Assembly: GCA_023079485.1 (NCBI GenBank)
Contig: CM041084.1
Span: 66,125,709-66,189,708, forward strand
Source of the DNA: Archilochus colubris
Lineage: Eukaryota > Chordata > Aves > Apodiformes > Trochilidae
Length of the DNA: 64,000 nucleotides
Reading direction: 5' to 3'
Position 1 is the first letter of the stretch. The number at the start of each line of letters is the position of its first letter. The notes beneath the pieces were generated by a model. That model did no database searches and was not told the DNA's origin. It saw nothing but the letters and a program-made list of their open reading frames with translations. The translations under genes and the position numbers were made by a program. Shown here in pieces: positions 1-21,800 of this stretch.

Positions 1-144
1 CTGATTGGAAGGATGGAGTTAGGCAATTACAGTCCACAGTTATTCCACCTCAATGGGACACAAAGTGGGAGAATACTGCCCTCTGCCTTCAATCTCTCTG
101 AAGAGGTAACTTATTTTTAGCTTTCTGCTGCAGGTTTACACTGA

Positions 145-479
145 AGGCATGGGCAGGGACACCTCCCATGAGAGCAGGCTGCTCCAAGCCCAGTCCAACC
201 TGGCCTTGAGCAGTTCCAGGGATGGAGCATCCACTACTTCTCTGGGCAGCTGATGCCAGTGTCTCACCTGGAATGAATGTCACTCACCCTCACAGGAAAC
301 AATGTCTTCCTAACATATAAACTAAATCTACCCTCTCCCAGTTTAAAGCCATTACCCTTCATCCTATTTCTACACGCCCTTATAAAAAGTTCCCCCCCAG
401 CTGTCTCGTAGGCCTCCTCCAGGTACTGAAAGGCCACTCACTATACAATTGCCTTGGAGCCTTCTCCAGGCTGAATAAA
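145..479 (-). mobile_element. CR1 LINE 3' fragment, left half of a split copy
   Basis: The + strand reads as the reverse complement of the CR1 3' region: GGCATGGGCAGGGACACCTCC, then the 'GCTCCAAGCCC..CCAACCTGGCC' and 'AATCTACCCTCT..CAGTTTAAAGCC' blocks in the usual order. The terminal ATTCTATG repeats are missing at the left edge. The copy stops at 'CCAGGCTGAATAAATCC', where a second CR1 in the opposite direction begins, and resumes at about 940. Family identity is from recognition of the consensus; edges are approximate. Confidence 0.85.
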
Positions 480-939
480 TCCAACAGGTCCAAAGGAGGG
501 CAACCAGGCTGGTGAAGGGACTCGAGCACAGGCCCTATGAGGAGAGGCTGAGAGAGCTGGGGCTGTTCAGCCTGAAGAAGAGGAGGCTCAGGGGAGACCT
601 CATTGCTGTCTACAACTACCTGAAAGGAGGATGTAGCGAGGTGGGAACTGGACTCTTTTCACAGACGACCTTCAACAAGACAAGAGGACACAGTCTTAAG
701 TTGTGCCAGGGGAGGTTTAGGTTAGATATTAGAAAGAATTTCTTCACGGAGAGGGTGATTAGGCTATGGAATGGACTGCCCGGGGAGGTGGTAGATTCTC
801 CGTCCCTGGAGACATTTAAAAAAAGACTGGATGTGGCACTCAGTGCCATGGTCTAGCAACTGCTCCGGTGGGTCAAGGGTTGGACTAGATGATCTCTGAG
901 GTCCCTTCCAACCCGGCTAATTCTATGATTCTATGATTG
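480..939 (+). mobile_element. CR1 LINE 3' end, nested inside an older CR1
   Basis: A + strand CR1 3' end. It begins near 'GGTCCAAAGGAGGGCAACC', passes through 'GAGGAGAGGCTGAGAGAGCTGG' and 'AGGGGAGACCT', and ends at 920-939 in two ATTCTATG units, the avian CR1 terminus. It is 5' truncated, as most CR1 copies are. The short open frame at 512-856 is the tail of CR1 and is not a host gene. It interrupts the minus-strand CR1 around it, so it is the younger insertion. Confidence 0.88.
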
Positions 940-1111
940 ACTGTCTCAGACTGTCTTCATAGGAGGAGTCTTCCAACTCTCTGATCAACACCTTCTTGTG
1001 TTGTGGGCTGTAGAACTGGACACAGTACTCCAAAGTGGGGTCTCTACTGTCAACAGAGCAAAGGGGGAGAATCAACTCCCTTGACCTGCTGGTAACAATT
1101 CTGAGGCAGCC
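940..1111 (-). mobile_element. CR1 LINE fragment, right half of the split copy
   Basis: This continues the antisense CR1 after the nested copy: 'CTGTCTTCATAGGAGG', 'CTCTCTGATCA', 'GAACTGGACACAGTACTCC' and 'CTCCCTTGACCTGCTGG' are the expected next blocks. Some internal consensus is missing, so it is partly deleted. The right edge is approximate. Confidence 0.8.
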
Positions 1112-1400
1112 TGGCTGTAAGGCATGCCAGAGGCATAGGAAACCAGCCTGGTTGAACAGGGAGCGTTGGCTGGCACTCAAGGAGAAAAAGAGCACTTGTG
1201 GCCTTTTGAGGAAGGGGCAGGCCACACACAACTACAAAAGCATTGTGAGGCTATGCAGGGAGAAAATTAGAAGGTCCAAAGCCCACCTAGGAATTAATCT
1301 GGCCTCTGTGGCAAAGGACAACAAGAGAAGTTTCTATAAATACATTAACAGCCAAAAACAGACCAGAGAGACCCTCCACCCTCTATAGGGTGCAGAAGGA
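1112..1400 (+). mobile_element. CR1 ORF2 fragment, between endonuclease and reverse transcriptase
   Basis: Translated on + (frame of 1035-1388) it reads like the CR1 ORF2 linker that precedes the reverse transcriptase: a 'REKIRRSKAHLGINLA' block followed by 'KDNKRSFYKYINS' and 'KTRE'-like residues. A stop falls after the 'LHPL' block, so the fragment is dead. The direction is opposite to the CR1 on its left, so it comes from a separate insertion or a rearrangement. Confidence 0.75.
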
Positions 1401-2878
1401 AACATAGTGATTATTTTCTCATTCAGTCCCGTGGCTGTCTATTCAAGAGACAGTTCTAGAGAAGATAATTTGAACTTGGCTAGCAAAAATTCCCAGTCCA
1501 GAAGATAAGATTTCCCAGTCCATGATAAGATTTCATGCTGTTTGCATGATGAAAATACCTTTCTCTGATGAAGTTAGTAGCAGTACTTTAAATAATATGC
1601 ATATTGCAATATTTTATATGTGAGTGCCTGCCCTCCCAGGTGTATAATATAAAACAGAAATACTAAGAATATCAAATGCAGGTATTGAAGTGGCACCTTG
1701 AATTAACTGATTTCTGAATGAAGGGGGCAATGCACTTTCATTTGCAGACTGCAGATGATTAAATTTTTTCACTTTAATTAATTTCAAAATATAATTATGC
1801 TTAATTATAATTACTGCAAACTACAAATATAACAGGTTAAAAACTACATGCTTTTGATTAGCAGCCACTGGACAACAGATCAACCCTCCAAAAAAAATGG
1901 AGAGAGCATAATATATCAACTGATTCTTTGCATAAGAACAGAGTACGTACCAGGTCTGATACAGAAAAATGAGAAGAGGTATAAAGAACAGTACACCAAA
2001 AGGGGAAGTACTGAGAGTTTCCACTACAATCTGTGAAATGTCTTTTCCTATTTATAGGTTCCTATCTTTTTCAGTTACAGCATATAATAAAAAAACCAAA
2101 AACCAAGCACTTAAAAATGGTTGATTCAACTCTACTCCAGTTTATTACTATTAGTCCTATAATAGTTTCTAGGAAAATTCAGTAAGATTGTATGGCCTAT
2201 TACATAAAGTACTATAGGATATTCTGACTGTCCCACTCCTTTGAACAGATTAATTCAGTAACATTTCAAGCATATTTTTTGCCTTCTCCCTCTGTCTTTA
2301 TCTTCCTTTTATCAGCCTTCTCAAAATTCAGTAAATAGGGCAAGGCATAGAGCATTTAATTTTCATTTTTTTAAGCTCTTGCTTTAAAGTCAAAGAGTAC
2401 TGTAAGTTAGGACAAACTGACAATGACATTTTTAGACTTTTCACTCCACTGGATCTTGATGCAGATGCAAGGACTGTTGGCCTTGTAGAAGGGTAGGAGC
2501 CTGCAGTTTCATCATTTCATAATGCTGGGTCACATTCACTTACCTTCAAAAACAGGAAATTTCTTCTGAAAAAGAAAAAAAAAACCAGGGGACAACTACT
2601 GCTTAACAAAGGGAATTCAGGTGTAGATTATGTGGCTAGAAGTATGAAGTAGAATCAAAGGACAGCCAAACTTACTATAGTATAGTATTCTTACTATAAA
2701 ACCAATTTTTAAAAACAAAACTATACAGCAACACTATTTAGGAAAAAAAATGTAAACAATTTAAAGGATACTAAAGATCTAAGTGAAATGACAGGCACAT
2801 TCACAAAGGAGAACCTAAAGCTATAAATTGGCCAACAGTCCCACAGGAAGCATTACTCATGCAACCAAATGCTTTAAG
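1401..2878. other. Upstream intergenic DNA, no gene seen
   Basis: AT-rich sequence without a convincing coding frame. Short open frames at 1821-2036 on both strands overlap each other and resemble nothing I know. A small direct repeat of TTCCCAGTCCA occurs near 1490-1525. Nothing else is supported. Confidence 0.6.
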
Positions 2879-3225
2879 GATCATAGAATCACAGAATGGT
2901 TTGGGTTGAAAGGAACCTTAAAGCTCACCTCGTTCCAACCCCTCTGCCATGGGCAGGGACACCTCCCACTAGACCAGGTTGCTCCAAGCCCCATCCCACC
3001 TGGCCTTCAACACTTCCAGGGAGGGGGCAGCCACAGCTTCCCTGTGCAACCTGTGCCAGTGTCTCACCACCCTCACAGCAGAGAATTTCTTCCTAATGTG
3101 TAACCTAAACCTACTCTCTCCCAGTTTAAAGCCACTACCCCTTTGTCCTGCCACTCCATGCTCTAGCAAAAATTCCCTCCCCATCTCTCCCGTAGACCCC
3201 TTGAAGAAGAGGCTGCTGAGGCTAA
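2879..3225 (-). mobile_element. CR1 LINE 3' fragment
   Basis: It starts with 'ATCATAGAATCACAGAATGG', the reverse complement of the CR1 3' terminus, followed by the usual antisense blocks 'CCCCTCTGCCATGGGCAGGG', 'GCTCCAAGCCCCATCC' and 'CAGTTTAAAGCCACTACCCC'. It ends by about 3225, only tens of bases before the GC-rich SSR1 promoter. Confidence 0.9.
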
Positions 3226-3579
3226 AACCAAACAAATCCCTTCTGAAGCACCTGGGAGAACTTTAACCTACGCGTTACCCCTTTCAAACAAAGCACGGGG
3301 CAGAAGCGAAAGCCAGGTTTAGGAGTGGGATCTCCGGTACAGCCCCGCCCGCCCCACACACCGGCAGCAGACAGGGCGATAGCGGAAAGTTACCGCACCA
3401 CCCTCCCACCCTGCGTCCGAGCACTCTGGAGGCTCAGCCCCCCTAGTACCCGCCGCATGAGAGAGGTCGGACGCCTCCTTCCCACCCCTTTATGGGCCGG
3501 GCCGGCCCGGGATACCGGAAGGGGCGGTGAATGAGAGGGGCGGGGGGGGGGAATGCATGGCGAGGAGGTGCGTAGCGAG

Positions 3580-3589
3580 GTCACGTGAC
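3580..3589. promoter_or_regulatory. GTCACGTGAC palindromic E-box (CLEAR-type)
   Basis: A perfect 10-bp palindrome with a CACGTG core, 175 bp upstream of the SSR1 ATG inside the CpG island. GTCACGTGAC is the consensus for TFEB/TFE3/MITF (CLEAR motif) and is also bound by USF. Binding here is inferred. Confidence 0.5.
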
Positions 3590-3612
3590 CGCCCTGCCTC
3601 CTTCCCGGCGGA

Positions 3613-3620
3613 GCCACGTC
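3613..3620. promoter_or_regulatory. GCCACGTC, unfolded-protein-response-like element
   Basis: The reverse complement, GACGTGGC, contains the ACGTGG core bound by XBP1 and ATF6. SSR1 belongs to the secretory machinery, whose genes are commonly induced by XBP1s. The leading T of the strict TGACGTGG consensus is a G here, so this is only a candidate. Confidence 0.35.
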
Positions 3621-3673
3621 CGCTGCGGCGCGGGCACGGGGGCGGGCACGGGACGGGGCGGGCGGGGCCCCGG

Positions 3674-3697
3674 ATGGAGGCCGCCGACGCCATTTAG
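3674..3697 (+). other. Short upstream open reading frame before SSR1
   Basis: ATG at 3674 followed by GAG GCC GCC GAC GCC ATT TAG gives a 7-residue frame ending 67 bases before the SSR1 start. If the transcript begins upstream of 3674 it could dampen SSR1 translation. The start context is moderate (G at +4). Its place in the mRNA is unproven. Confidence 0.35.
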
Positions 3698-3764
3698 ACA
3701 TCGGGCGCCGTGCCGGTGCCGCTGGGGAGGGGGGGGGCTGGTGGTATCTGTTCGTGCTGTCGCC

Positions 3765-14631
<10,867 letters not shown>

Positions 14632-15770
14632 ATGTTAACTAGTACAACAGTTGAACCTTTACTAATCCTGCCTGTTGGGTTTTTTTGGATTGGAGTAGTG
14701 CAGAGAATCCATATCACCATAAGGAAAATACTGCTAAACATTTGGACTGAACAGATTAACTGAATGGTGTTAATATTACTGAAATGCACTTCTCTTTTTT
14801 TTTTTTGGTTAATTGGCAGGGGGGTGGGAGGGAGGTGGCCATTAAGATTTGTGCCTGCGTGTGTAAGCAGTTGGGTTTTAACAGAACCGTGTTACCTGAA
14901 ATGTGCCTTTAGAGTTCTTTGTAATGCTGGTTTGTCATCTGTACACATCTTGAAGGATTTTCCTCCTTCCCCTAATCTGAATGTCTGCTGACTTCTTCTG
15001 TCTGGATTGTGTCATGTCTGTATCAGAATCTGTATGTATTTTTCTTCTTCAGTAACTTTATTCTCTACGGTGTGCACACACTGCAGTTTGTGTGTGTTGG
15101 TCCTATTTCAGTGGCAAAGCCCTGAGCATCTAGATTTGTGCATAGTTTGCATTCTAAAGGCACAATTGGGTATAGCTGCTCATAGTGGTAGATATTTTGC
15201 TGCTGTTTTGACCTGGGCATGCAGTGACCTAAAAATCTGAACTTAACCTGCATAGCTGCTAGGAAAACTCTTACACAGCAGCAGAACTTGTGAAGCATGG
15301 AATTTGTGTGCTGAATTGGTATTACTACATAAATTTTTTTTTATACCCAACTTGTTAAATGGTTAGTTATTGAGTCGTGCCAGCAGCTTAGGTATTCTGA
15401 TTGTAGTGGTGGCTCTGCAATGTTTACTCAAGAAATAATTGAATAAGCCAGAACCACTTTTAAGTTCTCTCAAAAATTAGAATGTCATCTGTATCAAAAT
15501 ATGGACTTTCTTAAAGCTTTACATGAGGCAAGGACTTTGCATTTACTGTACATACTTGAAACTTAATTTGAAAAAATGTTGGCTTCATTTTTCTATTATT
15601 ATTTTTTCACCCTTTACAGTTTTTAAATCTCAGACTTCTTTCCACTGGTCAGTACATTGGGCTGAGGGTTGGTGCTTTTTTTAAAAATCACCTTGTCTTT
15701 CCTACTAGTCACACAGATGCCCATTATTAACTACATGTTAGGTCAGTACTAAAGCAGAAAAGCTATATGC

Positions 15771-15776
15771 AATAAA
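15771..15776 (+). terminator. Possible proximal SSR1 poly(A) signal AATAAA
   Basis: A canonical hexamer 1.14 kb after the stop codon. The downstream GT-rich signal is weak, so any use would be as an alternative short-UTR form. Confidence 0.35.
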
Positions 15777-18700
15777 AATGGAATTATCTTCTTTGGAGGC
15801 ACAGCTTACAAGATGGCCAGGTACTGGGGGTATTGGTCCACACCCACTGCATTCAGGAATGTCATTGACAGTAAAAGCAGCAGATAGTTCAGTGTCACTT
15901 TGCTGCCATTCAGGCACTAAGGTAAGGCTTGAATTTATTTGCATCTGAACTGCATCTCTTCCTGTGTCCAAAGGTTAACAGGAACTGTACCGAGTTCAGG
16001 AAGAGCCATTGATTTGAGACCTCTGTTTTCCTCTTTTCCACATGTGAAAGTGCTGTTTCAGGTTTATATTTGCTCTGCCAGGGCTGAGCTGTTGAGGCAG
16101 TGAATCCTGAGCAATACTTGCAAATTATTGTGTAATGTGTTTGAAGCATCTAAACTCAGAACTACCTGCACTTGACACTGTTTTACTATAAACTTTGCCA
16201 GAATGAACTCTGATGCTCTTGATGCAGCTTGCTATGGAAAAGACAAGTATAGGAAAAGCAACCCCACAGAGGCTTTGTTCAGCTTCCTGGCAATACAGCA
16301 AGCACAGGCTGACTGTTTTCAATAGTTAAGATTTCTGAATTGTTGCACAGATCACTTAACACAGTTGAGTGCTACCCAAGAGGCATACCTAAGTGATACC
16401 ATAAGAGGTTTGTCCATTCAAATTGTTTGGAGAAACTTTGCCTTCAGTGATGTCCTCTGACTGGGCCTGCAGTAGTTTTGTGGGCTTCTATTCAAGATTG
16501 CACTGATTCAACAAAGTGCTGAAGTATTAAATGCTTTGTATGATAAAGCCCTGTAGCTATTGCAGCACCTGATGCACTGAACTTCTGAGTTCCCTCTGGG
16601 ATTATGTTTGACTATTTTTTTTTTAATTTTTTTACCTTCTGGTAATAGGTCATCCTAAACTGTATAATCTTAATTCTTCCCAAGATAGGAAGGGGCTTTT
16701 GAGGGGCCTCTGATGAGAGTGGCTCTAGATAGTTGTACTCCAGGAAAAAAGACAGGCTCAGAACAGAGGATACTAGTTGATCATACCCTATTTTTTTGTT
16801 CAGATAAATAGTTTAGCTCTTAGTGATTGAGTTGTGGGGCAAGTCTTCAGAAACCTTACACTGACCAGGATTTAGGAAGAGTTGGGGGACTGAAGCACAG
16901 TACAAATAAGTATTTGAAGGTTGCAGCTTTCTTCTCTGCACTCAGTGGTTAATGCCCAAATGCTTATTCTAAGCATGAACACAGAGGAGAGAGTTAAGCA
17001 TCTTAAAGAAGAACTAGTAGCAGGAACTCCAGTTTTACCCAGACCATCTCTCTGATCATATACACTTTGGCATTCACTGTCAGTGGTTCATAGTAACTTT
17101 CTCAGCCAGCAGTTCATAAGAAGAGGGCCCAGCAGCTGACTGATTACTGCTCCTGATACAGTTCTGAGGTTTGTTTCTTGTTAGTTTGCTGTAGTTGAAA
17201 TTCAGCAATAACACCCTAGTGTGTAGTGCTAATAGAACTTTGGCATCTCTTGCATTATTTCTGGTGATTAAAGCAGGCTGCTACACTTGGATTTCTTCAA
17301 ATGGGAGAACGTAATTGTTGCTGGTTAACTTTTATTTTGGTACTTGAATTTTCTACTCAATTGTAAGCACATACAAATAGCTTTTTTCATGGGGGTCTTT
17401 CTGGTTATCATTATTGCAGTTATCATCTGAGTAGGATATAGTTTCATCAAACAAATTGCAATCCTGTCTCTGTGCCACTCCTATGTGGTAGCAGAAGCAT
17501 TTGTATAATACAGCACTGTTACCAGCCTGGTTTTCAGCAATCTTGCTGTGCTGCCACACAACTGCTCACATGAGGTTATGAGGAGCAAGGATTGAAAGCT
17601 GTGGACTAAGGTTTTCTCCATAATAGTAAAAGAGTCTTTTAGACTACAAATAAAATAAAATACAGCCTTAGTGTGAAGGAGCACTATGGATTCTTTTCTC
17701 ACTGCTCATGAAATAATTAAAAAAAAATTGAAGACTTAATGTGGCTATACTTAGGGTAAGAAAAACTGCTGTGGAGTTCATGTCTACAGTGGTATCAGAA
17801 CATTAATTCTAGCTACACTTGAACTGCATTTGGTACTTGTAGCTCTCTGTATGCTGTCTGCTTTGTACACAGCACTTCATTTTTTCCCCAGTATCATTTA
17901 ATCTGAGAGGTGGCTTTTGTCAGACTAAAGGATGAAGTACCATCTTTGTCATTAATGTGCATAATAATTAAACTGTAGGCTCTGCAGATGAATGGAGCAG
18001 CCTAGTGATGGCAGTGCCTCTGATTGTTTCAGAACAGCGAGGCTGAACATCTTCCCCTACCTTGGAATGGATGTAATTGAAACAGTTTTTCACTGTTTAT
18101 TCCTGGAATGCATGGTGCTAAACAAAACACAAAAAGCTCTAAGTTTAGGGAAGTCAAATGCTGAAGGAGTCTGGTTGTCCTGTTTTTCAGTGTGCCTGAT
18201 GTACTTAGCAGCAGTAGAAAGCCTGTTCTATCTTCTTCTCCAAAGGGAGGACAGTACCTACCTCATAGGAGTGACACAAGGGCTGTTTCAGAAGTGTTTT
18301 GAAGTTGCTTGAGACTTGCACAAAACTTCCATGGAGATAGTCAGGCACAGCATTAGTGTGACTTGAATGGTAACTACATAGAGCCATGTTATACTGGTTT
18401 AAGATCCCTTCCTGAGCTAAATGTGGCAGGTTTACTCTAGGACTTTTCCAAAATACACAGTGGAATTGCAAATAACTTACAGAGGAGAGCAAAGCCCGAG
18501 AGATAATTCATTTCTGCAAGAGTTTATAGGTGGGCTAAATAACATTCTTCTGACACTTTTTCAATTTATCTCCAATTTTTCCCAGGGATTTTTAAAAAAT
18601 AAAATGAGATGATTGTTTGTGTAGATACAATCTTCAGTCAGTTTAAGAATAACTGATTGTTTTGGATGATTAAGTTCAGATAATATACTGCAACTGAAAT

Positions 18701-18843
18701 GTGAAATTAACATTTACTTTCCTACCTGCTGACTTTTCATTTATAAGTAAGATTAAATCTCTTGAAAATGGCTGCAGGTTTTTTGTAAAGTAAACTTGAT
18801 TTTTTTTTTCTTAGCATTGTGTAGCTTTTTTTTTTTTTTTTTA

Positions 18844-18849
18844 AATAAA
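18844..18849 (+). terminator. Probable distal SSR1 poly(A) signal AATAAA
   Basis: It follows a T-run at about 18826-18842. A CA dinucleotide lies 14-18 bases downstream, and then the GT-rich 'GAGTGGTGTGCTCGTGCTC'. This is a well-formed poly(A) site on the SSR1 strand. Confidence 0.6.
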
Positions 18850-18865
18850 GCATGAGTATGGCACC

Positions 18866-21800
18866 AAAAAGCCTGAGTGGTGTGCTCGTGCTCTTTTCCT
18901 TGGTAAGCACCTGTAGTGGCAAATATGAAGCTATTAAAGGTGCTTTTCTTAGTGTATTAGCAATGGGAATATTAGCAAGGAAATACTGTTTTAGTCAGTG
19001 AACTAGTATTAAAATTCTTCATAAGAAGGAAGGGGCCCTGAGAAAATGTTCACTAAATTCTTGAATCCTGATCTGTTAAAACAGAGCCACAGTCCCCTAA
19101 ATTTCCAGAAAGAAGAACTTGTTGTTAAACTGCAGTCAGCATGAGAAGGATCTTTTAAGATGCTTAGAGGTTGCTGAAGCACAAGGTTTTAACAAGGCCA
19201 GACCCTTGTAGTTTCCAAGTGTGTGCCATTGTTTATTCAAGCAAACAATTATATTCCAGGCAGTAATACTGAAAGTGGCAGCTTAAGCAGGTGAACTCTA
19301 TCCCAGCAGGAGAGGATAAGACTTGATGTTAAAAAAGGTAACGAAAGCAAAACAAAATTTGCTTGAAGAGAGGGGATGCTGAGTCTCCTGTATTTGTGAA
19401 TTACATCTGTTATGATAAATAAGGGAAAACTTAAAAGCAGATGTGTTGAGATGTATTTTTAGCCCCCAAGGAACATAAAAATAACTGAAACTTGAAGTGT
19501 GCCTGATCCTCCCCTGGAACCATCAAGATAGATTAGAGACTGCCCATGGGTCTCTGTCCTTTTAAATCCTGTTGGTGCAGCCTTAACTTCAGTAGGCTCT
19601 CTTTGTCCTCTCCTGGTAGTGCCTTGATTGCATTTTTCTGTTAATGAAGATGCAGGAAAACTTCAGCATTGCAACATTGTGGTCCCTGGTGAGGGAAATC
19701 TGAAACTTAACCTCTCTTTCCTTGTCACTTTTGCTACAGGAACCACACCTTGGCCTGCCTTAGCCGTATTTTCTGTGTGCCTTTTAAATTCACACCAGGA
19801 AACTAGTTTAAAAACGAGCTCTTCCACATAGAGAATACTGGGAGTTAATCTATGTAAGCCACACAAGTATCTGAACAAGAGAAACTTTCAAGGCAGCCTC
19901 CTATATTCTAGAAAAACAGTGATAGTTGTGCCCTTGAGGGCCTGGCTGGAGCTGGATAGTGCAGTTTTCATTTAGATGAAGCCGTGGTGACAGACTGTGG
20001 TGTAAACATTGACCCTGAAGATGGTAAAACAGAACTAAGTCACCAGGAGGAAATCACCATGGGCAGCAGTACCAGAAGCTGCCAGCTGAGGGACCTCCCA
20101 AGGCAGTGCCAGCTGCTTCTCCTAACACAAGCACAAGGGAGCTTCAGTCCCTTCTCAGAGAGCAGCAGATAAATGTATGGACCAGGGCAACTCTGCCTGG
20201 CTTTCCCTAATCATCCTCTGATGTATCTGGCTCCCTGAAGTGAGCCCAAGCACTGCATTTTTCAGTGGTTTTAAGAAAATAATTGACAGTCTGAAGCTTA
20301 AACTCTGAAAAGCCGTGTGTCATAGTATCTTGCACTTGCTTCCAAAAAACCAACCAAACAAAAAACCACAACACCAGAACATAAAAATCAGAGCTGAGGT
20401 GTTGCAGAAGCAGGGATAACAGTGATGCTGCATACACACTACCTCTCCAGTCACGTGGTTACCTGGTCCTATGCTCCTCAACAGAGTTTCCTGCCATTCA
20501 AGTTGAATTAAATTGGGCCTTTTAACTCTTTGTGCACCTCAGCCCTCTTCAGACACAAACAGGTCCGTATTCTGCCTTCACCTGGAGTACTTTTTCCATG
20601 AAAGCAGAATCAAAGTGTCCACTCCATGCAGGACACCCAAGTGTCCTTCCTTGCATGAGCCCACTGGACCCACAAGCAAGCAGTGCACAGAACCTTGCCC
20701 TGACAGCATCCATGATCCCAGCCTTAGCTAGCAAATCCACCTGGATGTTTCCAGGAGACTCCAAAAGAAAGAACAAAGTCTTTAGCAGAAGTCTATACAG
20801 AAAGGAGGAAAGTCTTAAAACATTGCACATTTCCATTGGAAAGGAGGAGCTAGAATTTAAATAGCACCTCATGGCTATTGCTTACAGCATGGCAAACATT
20901 GTCACCAAAATAACGTAATTAAAACAGTTTAAATACCCTAATCAACTTGGTTGTTAAGCATGTTATATCCTCTTCAGAGCTAATATAAGACTTAGTTAAT
21001 GCTTGATTGGTTGTAAAGTGGTTTGTTCCTAGAGGGTGTTTCTCACAGCTGGAAATGACATCCTGCCCAACTAATCCTCACTGGCTGCAGCTGTAAGCAA
21101 GCTGAAAACCAGGAAGCACATCTTGCTGTTCCAGCAGCCCAGGAAAGGCAGTCTTCCAGACAGGAAAACCAAATGAAACAGGATTTAGCTTGCATTCTAA
21201 AAATCACACTGTGCAGGGACCATCTGCTTTCCAATGTGTTAGTAGCCCGTCAGGCTGTGACACTGCAGCACCCTGTTACCACCACCCACAACTAGGAGGG
21301 GTGGTGAGGATGAAGTTTGGGGCATCAGTTGCAGTCACACAGACAGAACAATCTGACTGCACTCTGTGGTGTTGCATTGCTCATACAGGGTAAGATGTTT
21401 CCCCAAGGACCCACTGAGACTGAACTCTCTCTGCTCCTGTTAAAAGCATCTCTCTGAACCTTCAGCAAGGTGCAGCACTCCCTGTGCTTCCTCCAGTTTT
21501 CCTTTAGTGGCAGTCCCCAAGGGACGTCACCCCATGGTTGCTATTTTGCTAAATTGGTGAAATTACACCAAAGCAGATGTCACTGGTTTGCTGCTGTGAT
21601 AAAAGTACAGGCCACCAAGGATCTGTTAACAAACTGCAAAACATCCCACAGCTGCAGTTCAGCTAAACATTGCCACAAGGAACTCTGGAGGCACTGCTAT
21701 CACTTTTAATTGTTGTTCAAATTGAGTACCTTCATTTTTAAGCAGCTGTTAAAGAGAATATTTTGGTTCAGAAAAAAAACTTCAAACTGTTCATAAGAGA

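Larger units (their letters stand above)
14632..18865 (+). other. SSR1: SSR1 3' untranslated region (inferred)
   Basis: About 4.2 kb of T-rich, repeat-free sequence follows the stop codon. Mammalian SSR1 also has a very long 3' UTR. Possible poly(A) hexamers are at 15771, 17649 and 18844; the last is best placed. Short open frames here (for example 17992-18312) are not conserved-looking and are left out. The length is inferred. Confidence 0.6.

Noticed and set aside
512..856. 114-codon open frame near the left end
   Set aside because: It lies wholly within the CR1 3' end and ends at the CR1 terminus; not a host gene.
1..3278. CAGE1 or RIOK1 exons expected upstream of SSR1 from mammalian gene order
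   Set aside because: Nothing resembling either was seen; they may lie further left.
17992..18312. 106-codon open frame after SSR1
   Set aside because: Lies in the inferred SSR1 3' UTR and has no recognisable features.
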